From assembly GCA_018398765.1 (NCBI GenBank), contig JAHBMJ010005857.1, positions 72,740 through 136,739 of the forward strand: DNA of 64,000 nt, given 5' to 3'. Positions within the stretch are counted from its first letter, which is position 1. Every line of letters begins with the position of its first letter. Positions 22,801 to 33,910 of the stretch are shown here, in pieces. The translations under genes and the position numbers were made by a program. This DNA is from Chromera velia. Lineage: Eukaryota; Sar; Chromeraceae. Below the pieces are notes generated by a model, which was not told where the DNA came from, ran no database searches, and was given only the letters and a program-made list of their open reading frames with translations.

Positions 22801-23839
22801 TTTCTTATCTTGAGGGCTCACTGGGGAGGAGGTCAAAGAAGAGGGCAAAAAGGCTGTTGAGGAGGGTGGGGAGGAAGACACAGGAGGAGGTGGGGGAAGG
22901 GGAGGCTCTTCGAATGGTTCAACTTCTCTATGATGCTCCCAGAGTCCCTGCCATGTCTCTCCTACCAGCTCTCTTGCTGCTGCCGCTATTGGCAGCAAAT
23001 CCTCATCTTTCACCGCTGCCTTTCTGATGGATCTGTAAAGCGGGGGGCACTGCTGCAGGGATGGGGCATCCGTCCGCTTTCCCGCAGCCACAAGCGAAGA
23101 AGAGAGGAGAGAAAAACAGATAGATGCATGGTCATGATCGGAGCCAATCGGTCCATCGAAAGCGATTTCCCAGTCCGTGCAAGAGGAGAGAAGGAAAGGG
23201 TTAACCAATGCATAATCGACAACGGATGCCTCTTTTTTCGTGTTCTTTGATTTACAGGTACAAGCACCCGAAAAGTGGAAGTCTTTGCCCCCACACTTCC
23301 CTTGCAGACCATTCAGGATGAGTAGGTTGCTTTCACCGCAAAGACGCACCAATTCACGGCCCATGGGGTCGACTGACTGCTTGCATTCTGAATGCCGGAT
23401 GAAAGAGGGAGCCAACTCGTCAGAGCCGGTAGATTCGTCCTGTTTGAACAGTTGCTCACGATTCCATTCGAGACCTTCTGGACAGAGCGATGCTGTGTGA
23501 GAGTTGAGGTATATCAAAATCTAGTTGTTAGATCAAAATCAAACATGATTCATTCATTCTTGTCTATTGTAAAAGAAGATAGAAGAAGTAGAAAGAAGAT
23601 CACTGTCGGCATATATATCTGAATGAAACAGTCAATGAAACAGCTTTTAAACGCTTGTCCATTGCCGTGGAAAGCGCTTTCCCAACGCCCATCTACAACG
23701 TACTACGCCCCTACAGGGGCATTGTATATAGCCGTCGGCCGGAGGCCAACGCCCTCCCCCCGAGGCGTTATATAGACGCAAAGCCGACAATACCCCTTCA
23801 TAGGGTGTTGTGATAGCAATTCTAGACCCCTATACAATT
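19832..23839. mobile_element. Inverted-repeat-bounded segment carrying a LINE
   Basis: 19832-19850 (AATTATATAGGGGTCTAGA) and 23821-23839 are inverted repeats matching at 18 of 19 positions. Just inside each lie GC-rich blocks with GCGTTGTATATA- and CCTCGGGG-like words and TAGGGTGTTGTG (near 19950 and 23801). The LINE at 20266-23517 lies between them. This may be a LINE inserted into an older foldback or TIR element, or the flanks may be separate repeats of one family. Confidence 0.5.
20266..23517 (-). mobile_element. LINE (non-LTR retrotransposon), 5'-truncated and broken
   Basis: From high to low coordinates: the C-terminal half of an APE-type endonuclease (LVRLCGESNLLILNG, SVVDYALV, GSDHDHASI), a linker, then a reverse transcriptase with FVDFSKAFDSIPR, GVKQGDTLSPSLF and the catalytic GYADDLVLF. 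The frame ends at 21502 and resumes one base shifted (21481-21119). An in-frame TGA at 21119 separates the thumb region from a further tail, and another frameshift near 20690 precedes a GCPVC-containing C-terminal domain ending at 20266. The endonuclease lacks its N-terminal half and no Met start is convincing, as expected for a truncated insertion. The (ATTC)n run near 20062-20076 on the minus strand may be the 3' tail. Confidence 0.88.
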
Positions 23840-24272
23840 ATTTGCCTATGGACTCCAAAGTATCCTCCGAAGTACTCCAAAGTAGTATTAAGTGTCATAA
23901 TACTAGTACCCTTGAATGTCATAGTGGCTTTCCGGGGCCTACTGGGGCTATTAGGGGCCATGCATAGTGGTTTTAACATTTTTCTGAGCTAACTTGGAAC
24001 ATATTGGAGCGGAGCTTTCCATATAGCCTATCAAAGCCTTTTTTTTGCATAACCAAATTAAGCTGGTATGCTGGGACTAGCTGGGGCATACTGGGACGTG
24101 CTATGCCTATACGAACCCTAAAGAACATAATCCACTCAAAAAGTTTAACGAAAAAATGATCTAATTAGATCTAATTTAATCATCCAAATTAATCCAAATT
24201 AAGCTGTATGACCTGGTCCAGGAAGGCGTACTAACTGAGGGACACTTACAAAATATTATACAGATATACGCA
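23840..24272. other. AT-rich spacer
   Basis: No gene seen. Contains several TACTGGGGC/ACTGGGAC words but no clear repeat unit. Confidence 0.4.
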
Positions 24273-24512
24273 ACCTCCCTGAACCTAAGTATCACTTAAA
24301 AAAATATAATCTGAGACTCAAGATGATCTTTATCTGCGGCATCGTTTTTCGAAAGACCGTCCACGCCTGCGGCGTAGATGGTCAAGACACCATCCAGATA
24401 TGCGGCTTTAGCTTTTAAAACACCATAAATGATCCGCGCCTGTGGTGCGGACTTTCAAGCTTATCCAAAAATATGGCTTAAACTTTTAAGTGGTAGTTAG
24501 GTTCAGGGAGGT
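24273..24512. mobile_element. MITE-like element with 29-bp terminal inverted repeats
   Basis: Left arm 24273-24301 begins ACCTCCCTGAACCTAAGT; right arm 24484-24512 ends with its reverse complement. The arms match at 27 of 29 positions. The 240-bp element has no frame. Internally CGCCTGCGGCGTAGAT and CGCCTGTGGTGCGGAC are near-repeats. I could not fix a target-site duplication by eye. Confidence 0.65.
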
Positions 24513-24639
24513 CATGCACGCATTGTAGAGACAGAAGGAGGGAAAAGCAGGAGCCTGGCTAAACGTACTCCCGAGAGAGAAAGACGATCTCTGTGTCTTT
24601 CGAGAGGAGTTTTGGGATGGCATGGCATTGCGGACAGGG

Positions 24640-25193
24640 ACGGGGGTGAGTGACCCACCCTATAGGACCCACCAGAGAAATGTGATAGGTGTGGGGAAGA
24701 GTGGAGTATCAAACATACAGAGCAATGCACGATAGGGGAGGTTGGTGTATATATGATATAACGAGCTTGGAGAAGAAGTGGGGGAGCTGTTAAAAGAGGC
24801 AGGGCACAAAGTTGAGTTTCTTCCTAAAGTGAGAGAGGCCAGCGTCGGAGAAGATGGAGAAGTTACACACTGTGTTGGAAGGGTTGGAAGGGGACCTTGA
24901 TGGCAGATCACTCTTTACAAAAGGATGAGACACAGTGATGGATGTCCGATATCAGGATGTTTGATCATGATGCGCAATCATATCTGCATCAAAACATTTA
25001 TACCACCCTTGCACAATATGAAACAGAGAAGAGGAGGACATACGAGAAGCCGTGTAAAGAGATAATGCGATACTTCGTACCGCTTGTGATTTCGTTCGAC
25101 GGCATGTTGGCTCCAGCGTTTCAAGCCGTGATACAGAGAATTGTATGGGGGTTAGTAAACAAATATAAGCAAAAACGGCTGCACACCAAGTAA
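24640..25193 (+). mobile_element. LINE C-terminal fragment
   Basis: Three short frames in series read like the end of a LINE polyprotein: a zinc-knuckle CDRCGEEWSIKHTEQC (near 24675), then YNELGEEVGELLKEAGHKVE (near 24757), then after a frame change a stretch ending FVPLVISFDGMLAPAFQAVI (24942-25193). The order and spacing match the post-RT tail of many protist LINEs. The reverse transcriptase itself is absent. Confidence 0.6.
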
Positions 25194-26215
25194 GATTGTA
25201 GGAGCAGTAAAAGTAAAGTTGCATATCACAGCTATTAGGGGGGTGTCAGTATATATCAGGAGAGCAAGAGGAAATTTCTCAGGAAAACGTTGTACAGCAA
25301 AGAGGGGGGCGATGTCGTTTGAAATAGCGGGGGGCTTGGCGGCTGTTTAAGCGCTAGAGGAGGACGGCGACTGGGCTTTATTGAAGAAGTGATTAAATCA
25401 AACTAGTTCAAAAATGTGAAGTCGATCATTATGCATATATGTAAACTATAATTCAAAATGTTATTCTAAAAAAAAAATAATGATAAAGAGTTGAGGTGGC
25501 AGGATGCTACAGCGCGCATATATGTCGATCAACGACTTATTTGGACGATCATGCCTGAATCCCGGATAAAAAAATCTGACGTACGCAGATGTATGACATT
25601 GCATATCCCATAATATGATGATTGAGGTCCCGTAATATCCGGAAAGAGTTAGAAAGAGAGCTGAGAGGGCATGCACTTGTCTTATCTTATCTCAGGCTCT
25701 CAGCAGACTTAACATAACGTAAAAACAAATTGATGATCGAGGTTTTTGTAATGTAAATGGGGTCAATTTTGATCGCTTTCCGGGCTGGCCCAACAAATTC
25801 CGGGCCATTTGCACGGAGTGTATGCATGCATGCATCGTGTGCATGCATCCATGGGCTCTGAATGGGATCGAGAGTTTGGCAAGTGCCCCCCGCTTCGCTT
25901 TCCCGCCGGGGCCATAGTTGTTTTTAAGTGCATCTCGCGACGATCGAGCGAACTTCTCAAGCTAGCGGCTCTGGTAGCCGTAAGATACAAAAGGGGACGG
26001 ACGTACACGTATGGTTATACTACTTTGTACACCGCGCATCACCACAAACTGCCCCAAAAGGAATCGGTCCCCGTAGGTTTGATCCAAGTCGACAAAGGGA
26101 GTTTTTCTCATCGACTCATATGCGCGCGTTGCTTTCGTCTCTTTAAAGGAGCAATACTTCCCGGAGAGGCGCTAAATACTTTGAGGGAGAGCTGCCCGTC
26201 GCATGTCTGACGTGA
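25194..26215. promoter_or_regulatory. Upstream region of the glycosyltransferase-like gene
   Basis: No gene seen. A CCCCCCGCTTCGCTTTCCCG block at 25886-25905, continuing into CCGGGGCCAT, resembles the inverted-repeat arm at 2996-3020. It lies about 330 bases before the start codon at 26216 and may be promoter-proximal. A CATGCATGCATCGTGTGCATGCAT palindromic patch lies just before it. Confidence 0.4.
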
Positions 26216-29200
26216 ATGAGAGCCCTGCAAAGGCCGACGGTTCTATTGCCGGCAATCGTCGTGGCACTTTCTGGTTTAGCCTATGTGCTTCTTACCAATC
26301 TGTCGAGGCCTCCGGCAAAGAGGTCGACGTCTCCGATGCCTCATCATGCGCGGACGATCGCAATTGTGTCGGGATACACAGATGACCCTCTCGATCTCGG
26401 AGACGGATCACAGCTTCCGTTTGTCGGGGAGCCAGATAGAAAGGGACCCAAGGCAGCCCCGATAACCTGGCCCTACTCCCTTTGGTCGGCTGCTGTTCAG
26501 TGTCAAGCCCACATAACGTCAGCTGCCGTCTCTGTGCAGTTGTGGGATGCCACGAGCTTCAGGTTGGGAACACAATCTGAGTTGGTCCATCTGGCGGATT
26601 TCTGTCGCCAGGAGTCCAAAAGTCTGTGCTGGCACAAACCGTTGGCGATTGAAGCGAGCAAAGATTTCGGTGAAGTCATTTTTTGGATTGATCTCGACAT
26701 TGTTCCAGTCAGAATGGGCAATCTGTGGCTCCAGGCGACCACGCAGCAGCAGTTCCCCCTCAGCCCTCACCCCGATTGGAAGGCTCCCTTTCGGGACAGA
26801 TGGACAGGCACAAGTGACGTTCATATTGCTGTTTTGAAGAACGACAATTACTATGCTTCCATGGACACTCAGCTCGGCCTCACGTACGCAAGGTCTCCTC
26901 AGGAGTCCAGATGGTCCCGCTTGCACTTGAAGCTTTGGAAGTCCTGTGAGTGCGATAGCAGGCTGATATATGAAAATGCGTTTCCGGAGCAACACTGCTT
27001 TCAGGTCGGTGGGTGCCCTGTCACAGTGGATGTCTGGCTCCTTTCTGCTGACACATGCTTTTCCGTTTTTCAAATCCGATTTTTCCTTCCCCGGGTGCTG
27101 CATGGCTTCTCATGCAGGCGCACAACACAGGTCTGTCATACAAAGAGAGAAAATGTGTAAATTCGCGGTTTGCATTCGACAGAAAAAAGGGGGCAGTAGT
27201 GTGCGGCTGCTTTCTGGCATTGGTAAGAGTTTCTTGGTTCGCATCCTCGAAGGCTCTTTCTCTTGGCTAGCCTGCGTTGACCCCCCTCGTGTCTTTCTTG
27301 GCAAGGCAGAAGGCAGTCCATGACTTTCTCATTGAGCACATTCTTTTGTTTTTCTCTTCGACTGTCAGGCCGTGGCGCTCTCCTTGATCGTATCCTTCGT
27401 GATCGAGCACACCTACCCAGAGATCCCCCCCCCCTTCCTGAAGTACACAGAATTTGTTCACCTGTGCGAAGACGTGTGGAGAAATGAAACTCTTTTTCGA
27501 GAGGCGATGGAGGAGGGGGGATGCGAGGGGTGGGAGGCTGAGGGGGAGAGGGGAAAGCGTGTCTGGGTCAAAACGCCCCCTGCCTCCTTGCTGCTCCACA
27601 GTGTAGAGTATGAAACACCATGTGACGATTTCCCCTGCTACATGGTGGGTTTCCCCCTTTCTCTCTCTCACGCTCTTTCTCTGTGTCTGGCTGTGACTGC
27701 ATGTCCGTATGAAGAAGTGAAGCTACTGATCGATCGATCGATCGAGACATCGGAACCTGTTTGCTCACCTGCGGTTTTGCGATGAAGAGAGCAATCAAAC
27801 ACTAAGTCTCTGTCTGCGCGCGTGCGGCTGCCCTCTCTCTCTCTCCCCCCCCCCCCCCNNNNNNNNNNNNNNNNNNNNNNNNNNNNNNNNNNNNNNNNNN
27901 NNNNNNNNNNNNNNNNNNNNNNNNNNNNNNNNNNNNNNNNNNNNNNNNNNNNNNNNNNNNNNNNNNNNNNNNNNNNNNNNNNNNNNNNNNNNNNNNNNNN
28001 NNCCCCCCCTCTCTCTCTCTGTGTGTGTGTGTATGTGTGTGTGTGTGTGCGTATGTATTTGTGTGTTTGTGTGTGTGTGTGTGTGTGTAATATGTGAGGG
28101 TTAGGTTACGTCCTCAAGACTGAGCGGCTATCTGTTCAGCCAGGAGGAAGCCTGTCCCCTCTTTCGAGCTGATTGATCCCTTCTGTCCCGTTTCGACGGC
28201 GGGAGGGAGGGGGAACTGCCAGGCGGACGTCAAATATCATGAAGAGGTGCAAATGTGAATTGTGAATCCTTTTTCTTTTCTCTCTGTTCGACGACGTTTG
28301 TGTTTTTCCCCTGATCCCCTTCCTTGCACGCAGCGGTACGAAAACCTCACGAAAAAAGTGAAGGTCGACAAAAGGTGTGTTGACGAGGACGGAGTGACAC
28401 CTGGGGAAGGGATTTGTCTCTACGGGGACGTTTTCGTTGGCATGAAGAGGGACAAAGGGACTGATTACACCTCGATGGCCGAGTTTGTCTCTGTCTGGCT
28501 GTACACGCATGGGTATGGAGAAGCGGGGATTGCAGGGCCCATCCACTACGGGGTCCCTCATAGTGGGGTTGCGGGGTACATGAGGTTCCGGAGGGGGGAG
28601 GGGGGGCAGACGGTTGTTCTTGAGCAGAATGAGGTCCCTTCCGCATGGGGGGCCCTTTACCCCGTCCGCTCAGTTGACGGTGCAGTTGGCCCGACCCTTT
28701 TGGAATTGGAAGATCTTGGAAAGTACACAAGCGGCATCATCTTGTTCGAACACATTGCACGTGAGGACAATGTGGAGAGGGTCATCAAGACCCATGCTCC
28801 ACTACAAGAGAATGACGCGCAGTGGTTCGCAGAGAGAGTAGAAGCATATCGGGGATGTCACTTGAGCGCAGATGTTTCACGGAGCAGAGAAGTGACTGTC
28901 CATTTTCTTGCTTGCTTGGGAGATGCGCCCTCTGAATTCAGACGGTGGTTGCATTGGAAACAGAGGAACATGCAGCAGGGAAGGGAAAAGAAGCCTCAGT
29001 GGGAGAGAAGGAAGATGAAGGAGACTTTCGAGGAGGAGGAAGAAGGGGAGAAAAAGGACCCAAAAAAAAGAGGCGGAGAGGGGGGCAGCAGGGTGGGGGA
29101 AGAAGAGGGGAGTGGGGATGGGAAAGATTCCGCAGAGAGCGTAGACAGATGGTGGAAGAGGATTGATGAAATTTTGCCGAGAGTCTCTGCATGGATACAC

Positions 29201-31075
29201 CCGAGTGTATTCTGTTCCGAGACCTTTCAAGTAAGCTGCCTGGTCTATCTTCTCGGATTCTCTTCGCCCCACTTCTCTTCTCTTCTCTGCTTGCTTGAAG
29301 GATCGAAAAGGGCTGCCGTTCTTTTTCATTTTCTGTTTCTCCGGAGGAAGGCGCAGGGCTGCAGCATGGGTCTGTTCTTTTTGCGGCCGACTGCGTGTCA
29401 ATGATCATACATACGAATGCGAGCACTTGCAGCAACCACTCGTTTGAGGAAAGGAAAGGACATGCACGCATGCAGTTCTTCGACCGCTGTCAGCTTCTTT
29501 TGTTTGTTTCGTTGCTCTCTGTCTTTACGTGTCAATCTTTAGACAGCTGACACAGACGATTGCAGAGGGAATGAGTCTTTGGACAGGCAGGCAGGCAGGC
29601 AGACTGACTGAAAGATAAATAAAGCAAAGCAAAGCAAGCTTGCATCCACGAGCAGACAGACTACCGTCAAAAATCCCACTCTCGATCAGTGTGTGCAGAC
29701 TCGCAAATGTGTGCTTACGTGCCACGCCTGACACACACCTCACACGCACAAACAAACAAACGCGTGGACACACCCACATACATACATCACACACACGCAC
29801 ACAGATAGAGGAAGCGGCCCTTTTGGGCTGTTGATGCCTTCCTGTGGAGTGTTGCAGTCTATGTGTACACGGGGCGTGGAACTGACCAAATTTCCGACAG
29901 AGATTCTGCCTACTGATCCGCGCAGTCAATCACTTTTTGATGGACGATTCTTGCTGAGTGATCGGATGTGATTCATTCATTTATGCAGTCCCGCCATTTC
30001 CAACATGCAGGTTCTGGTTTTTAGTTTAGGGTCGGTGCGTTGTCCGTGCGTGTTACTGCGCAGGCAGCCTGCGCGTACCGGCAGATGCTGTTTCTCTCTC
30101 GTAGGCATGTATGAATAGCATGTGTCTACATACCCACACGGCTATGTACGCGCTTCCTTTTCCTGTGCATACATACATGCTCACGCACTTCCTTCCATCT
30201 ACACATGCATGCAGCCAGACCTCCTCTGGGCCGAGTTGCTGGCGGTGTTTCCGGACACGGCGGGGGCCGTCGGGTCTTCGGAGAACTTCTCCAGAGCTGT
30301 TGGGCTCCTGTCTGAAGTTTTGTGGCCTCCTCCTCTGGTGTCGGCAGAGGAAGTCGAGGCGGCACTGGTGTGGATTCTTTTCCTCAGTGACGCCGGCCGT
30401 ACGGAGCCTTGGGACTTTCCGGGACCTGAGAACGTGACCTTGTCGCGTCCTCTTCAGCAACTTGCGTTTTGCCGTTTTGAGGCCCTTCAGAGGACCTCGG
30501 GCGTCGACTTGGAAAAAGAAAGAGGAAAAGAAGGGGGGTCCGACTCGGGTGGCTTGAAAGGCTCGGGAGGGAGGGGGGGGGAAATGAAGGGGGGCAGGAG
30601 TTCTTTGTGTTCTCATCTGAGTCAGACAACACGACCAGATGACTCCCCGATTCCCAACCGCAATGACGAGGTGCCGCCAGTTTCGTTGCCTGTGCTTGAG
30701 CCTGCTCATTCTGTCCTGTGGTGCTCAAACGATTATGCTGGAGGGTTTTCAAACAAGGCAAACGCTAGATGGCCGAAGACATGGGATCACGCGGCTCCGG
30801 AGTTGTCGTATTTTTGCTTCGAGAGAAACAATCCTTTTGAGCATATTAAGTTTGAGCACTCTCTTGTGCAGCACGTAACTGCCGTCGGGATGCAGACAGT
30901 CCGGAGAAAATGCAGTCCTGAGTGGCTTCTTACACGTGAGTTTGGACATGAGTGCTCGGGAGTGATGAACCTGTACAGGGGTAATCTTTCTTCTTTTCAG
31001 TCTTGGCGAGACCCATTTGGACAGGAATGCCAACACGCACTTCTTCACGCACTTCTCTGTGCGATTGATCGTTAA
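26216..31075 (+). CDS. Type II membrane glycosyltransferase-like protein (five exons, 975 aa)
   Basis: Exons 26216-27004, 27118-27222, 27369-27644, 28334-29230 and 30215-31075; every intron is phase 0 with GT-AG ends and the frame is open throughout. Residues 8-28 form an N-terminal signal anchor, so the bulk should face the secretory lumen. Residues 139-161 read WHKPLAIEASKDF then a hydrophobic strand ending WIDLDIVP; this Asp-x-Asp after a strand is the metal and nucleotide-sugar motif of GT-A glycosyltransferases. Exon 4 has a Glu/Lys-rich linker; exon 5 has Trp/Cys-rich stretches typical of an extracellular or luminal fold. Family cannot be named: it resembles GT34 or GT8 around the DxD only. 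Unlike the decayed copy at 15844, no break is seen. Intron 3 contains an assembly gap. An alternative ATG at 26203 is in another frame. Confidence 0.7.
27859..28002. other. Assembly gap (144 N) between poly-C runs
   Basis: Lies in intron 3 of the glycosyltransferase-like gene, so the protein model is not affected. Both sides are C homopolymers followed by CT and GT runs. Confidence 0.98.
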
Positions 31076-31916
31076 GCTAGCGCTGAAGCAAAGAATGTGC
31101 AACATGTACCCTGAGTTACTACCCTCTTACGCATTGTATCATGCACTGCAATCTAGACTGCAATTAAGATTATTGCAAGACATATTAATATATCAATACA
31201 AACTAGAATACGAACAGAGTTGTTAAGTCCCAAAATCCGATACCGACCCCCCGATCCGAAAATTTTTGGTACTTTCGGTATTTTTCGGTACCGGCTTTTT
31301 TCAAGATTTTAAACAGGTTTTTAGAACTCTTTACAGGCTGTGTGTGTGCCGTTAGGACACTGCAATACTTAGAAATGACTAGCATAAACTTTTGATGCTA
31401 ATTATTCATATACTACTGATAATTTACCTAGCAATTTATGAAGGACTCGGAATGATAACATTGATGAGTATAGTAAATTTAAAAGTCTAGTGAAAAGTAA
31501 GGGTTTTACAAATCAGTAGCAAGCAAGCAGTTTCTATCTTAGAATTCATATGATGACAGTATAAAGCTGAAAAGAGGTTCAGAACGAGCGTTTAAACCTA
31601 GCTGCAGGAGGTCTGCTGACTGGCTACTGTAGAAATCGATGCTTTTTCTGAGTTGACGGCCGGAGACTCAACTTATCACCGTAGCCGTTTTGGGTTTTCA
31701 GAAATAGTCATCGACATCTTGATGACTAAGTTTGCTTCTAGGCATGTTGAAGTCTAGGGTGTGTCTCACAATGGGTGTGCTGCGGTACCATCATTTCTTT
31801 TCCCTCCATTTCTATAAAACTCGAGGCGGAATCTCCTAAGACGAGCTGACTGAAATTATGTGAATCCTGCGACTGCAAAAAAAAAAAAGGAAATCCACAA
31901 ATTGCATGCGGGTCAA
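31076..31916. other. AT-rich intergenic stretch, no feature seen
   Basis: Short frames only. TTTTTGGTACTTTCGGTATTTTTCGGTACCGG near 31263-31293 is an internal near-repeat of TTTCGGTA words. Confidence 0.4.
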
Positions 31917-33692
31917 TCAATCCTGGGAGGCTCTTTTCATCTGCTGTTCAATTCGGAAAAGCTGGCTGCGTCGTCTGTCGGTACCCCACCTGGTGCCGGC
32001 AAGGAGCCCTCGCACGTCATGGTCCGAATCTGTCTTTTCTTCTCTCTTTGATCTTTTCGCTGAACCTCCCGCAGACACCGTGCTCCTCCAACGGGCCCAC
32101 CAGTCGTCATCCGATTGACTGTCGCTGTCACTGTGTGTCTTGCCCTCCCAGACCCCCTTCTTTTCTCCAGAAAGTCTAAGTGCCTCACTGCCTTTTCCTT
32201 TTCCTTTTGCTTCCTCAGAGTCTTTAACACCTGTTGCCTCTCTATCGGAAAGAGAGGGCTCCTCCATCGCGGCTCTCCACCGCCTCTCCCAGTTGTACAG
32301 CTGGCTTCTTCTCTTCTCTGAAGACCACTGAGTGCCCAAAAGAAGACTTCCGGGGGTCCAATTGGAAGTCGCAGAGGGGGGGGTGGGAAGGGACTCTTGA
32401 TGTCTCGGTGAGGATTCAGGCTTGGTGCTTTGGACACGCTCAGAAGACCCAGAAGGGTCCTCCGGGGAAATGCCCACGCCCGTATCCGAATCGCTCTGTG
32501 TTCTTGTTGAAACATCCCCACTGACAAGGGTCTCCGAGCTTCTCAATAAAGGCTGCTCTGCCTGGGTGGTACCGTCGACAGCCGTGCGAGCCACTGGCCC
32601 TGTGCCAAAGTCAGAAACTATCGGCTTGTCGGGCTGTATGCCAGTGTCAGTCATTTTGGGCTTGTCGGGCTGTATGCCGGTGTCAGTCATTTTAGGCTTG
32701 TCGGGCTGTATACCGGTGTCAGTCATTTTGGGCTTATCGGGCTGTATGCCGGTGTCAGTCATTTTGGGCTTGTTGGGCTGTATGCCAGTGTCAGTCATTT
32801 TGGGCTTGTTGGGCTGTATTCCGGTGTCAGTCATTTTAGGCTTGTCGGGCTGTATACCGGTGTCAGTCATTTTGGGCTTGTCGGGCTGTATGCCGGTGTC
32901 AGTCATTTTGGGCTTGTCGGGCTGTATGCCAGTGTCAGTCATTTTGGGCTTGTCGGGCTGTATTCCGGTGTCAGTCATTTTGGGCTTATCGGGCTGTATG
33001 CCGGTGTCAGTCATTTTGGGCTTGTTGGGCTGTATGCCAGTGTCAGTCATTTTGGGCTTGTTGGGCTGTATTCCGGTGTCAGTCATTTTAGGCTTGTCGG
33101 GCTGTATACCGGTGTCAGTCATTTTGGGCTTGTCGGGCTGTATGCCGGTGTCAGTCATTTTGGGCTTGTCGGGCTGTATACCGGTGTCAGTCATTTTGGG
33201 CTTGTTGGGCTGTATGCCGGTGTCAGTCATTTTGGGCTTGTCGGGACCTGTCTCGGAGTTAGAAACTGTAGGCTTATCTAACTGCGTGGAAGCGTCCGAG
33301 CTATGCGACGCTGTTGATGGTCCTTCAGGCTTGGAATAAGGTACCCTGGTGGTTGGGGGGCTGGCTGGTGTGATAGGAATGTGACCCAGTAGATCACCAT
33401 ATCCGCCTCTGTCTGACAGGGTGGGAGCATTGGTTGGCGTTGGAATAATAAAGCCCAGAAGAGCACCTGTATGTTTATCGCCGACCGTAGGAGAGGGGGG
33501 CAAGGGGGAGGTGGCCTTTCTCTGCGTTCGCTCTATGCAGGACCCCTCTGAGTGAAGGCTTTCAAAAGCCCGGTCGGTGTTTTGCTTCAATGCTTTGAAG
33601 ACGTTCACATAGACGTCGTCCAAGGCGGTCACTGGAAGCAGGTCATCCGGAGTAGCAAACAGACGCCCCGAGACATCCTTGCCGGATACCAT
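31917..33692 (-). CDS. Repeat-rich hypothetical protein (17 x 12-aa repeats)
   Basis: A single open frame of 591 residues from the ATG at 33692. The N-terminal 120 residues are non-repetitive. Then come 17 exact or near-exact copies of P[DN]KPKMTDTGIQ, a Ser/Thr-rich linker, and two related C-terminal segments, LLLGTQWSSEKRRSQLY and GLLAGTRWGTDRRRSQLF, each followed by a basic helix-like stretch. No known domain recognised. The repeats are hydrophilic and likely unfolded. The frame stays open upstream to about 33846 without a Met (it includes WIELFDCHEHPLRESEALL), so an upstream exon may splice in and the true start may lie further right. The plus-strand frame over the repeat is a mirror artefact. 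Confidence 0.6.
   Translation of the reverse strand: MVSGKDVSGRLFATPDDLLPVTALDDVYVNVFKALKQNTDRAFESLHSEGSCIERTQRKATSPLPPSPTVGDKHTGALLGFIIPTPTNAPTLSDRGGYGDLLGHIPITPASPPTTRVPYSKPEGPSTASHSSDASTQLDKPTVSNSETGPDKPKMTDTGIQPNKPKMTDTGIQPDKPKMTDTGIQPDKPKMTDTGIQPDKPKMTDTGIQPNKPKMTDTGIQPNKPKMTDTGIQPDKPKMTDTGIQPDKPKMTDTGIQPDKPKMTDTGIQPDKPKMTDTGIQPDKPKMTDTGIQPNKPKMTDTGIQPNKPKMTDTGIQPDKPKMTDTGIQPDKPKMTDTGIQPDKPKMTDTGIQPDKPIVSDFGTGPVARTAVDGTTQAEQPLLRSSETLVSGDVSTRTQSDSDTGVGISPEDPSGSSERVQSTKPESSPRHQESLPTPPSATSNWTPGSLLLGTQWSSEKRRSQLYNWERRWRAAMEEPSLSDREATGVKDSEEAKGKGKGSEALRLSGEKKGVWEGKTHSDSDSQSDDDWWARWRSTVSAGGSAKRSKREEKTDSDHDVRGLLAGTRWGTDRRRSQLFRIEQQMKRASQD
32621..33245. repeat. 36-bp coding minisatellite with 252-bp higher-order period
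   Basis: Seventeen 36-base units encode the 12-residue repeats. Synonymous and D/N variants recur every seven units: the block starting CTTGTTGGGCTGTATGCCAG at 32769 recurs at 33021, exactly 252 bases on. This points to duplication of a seven-unit block. Confidence 0.9.
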
Positions 33693-33910
33693 ACAGTCCC
33701 CTCTCTTAAGAAGGGCCTCAGATTCACGCAGAGGGTGCTCATGACAATCAAAAAGCTCAATCCAGCAACTACCATTACTGTTCCTTTTAACCGAGCTTTT
33801 CTTTGCCTTACAGCAGAACAGTGTCTGGCTAGAGTGTCTGGTTTCTCGGGACCTTTACTCTTTTCGTTTCAACTTTGTCGAAGTCTCCATTGAACTGCCT
33901 TAAAACACAA

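Noticed and set aside
32422-33339. 305-residue plus-strand frame over the 36-bp repeat
   Set aside because: It is the mirror of the longer minus-strand frame, and only the minus strand has plausible non-repetitive protein on both sides.
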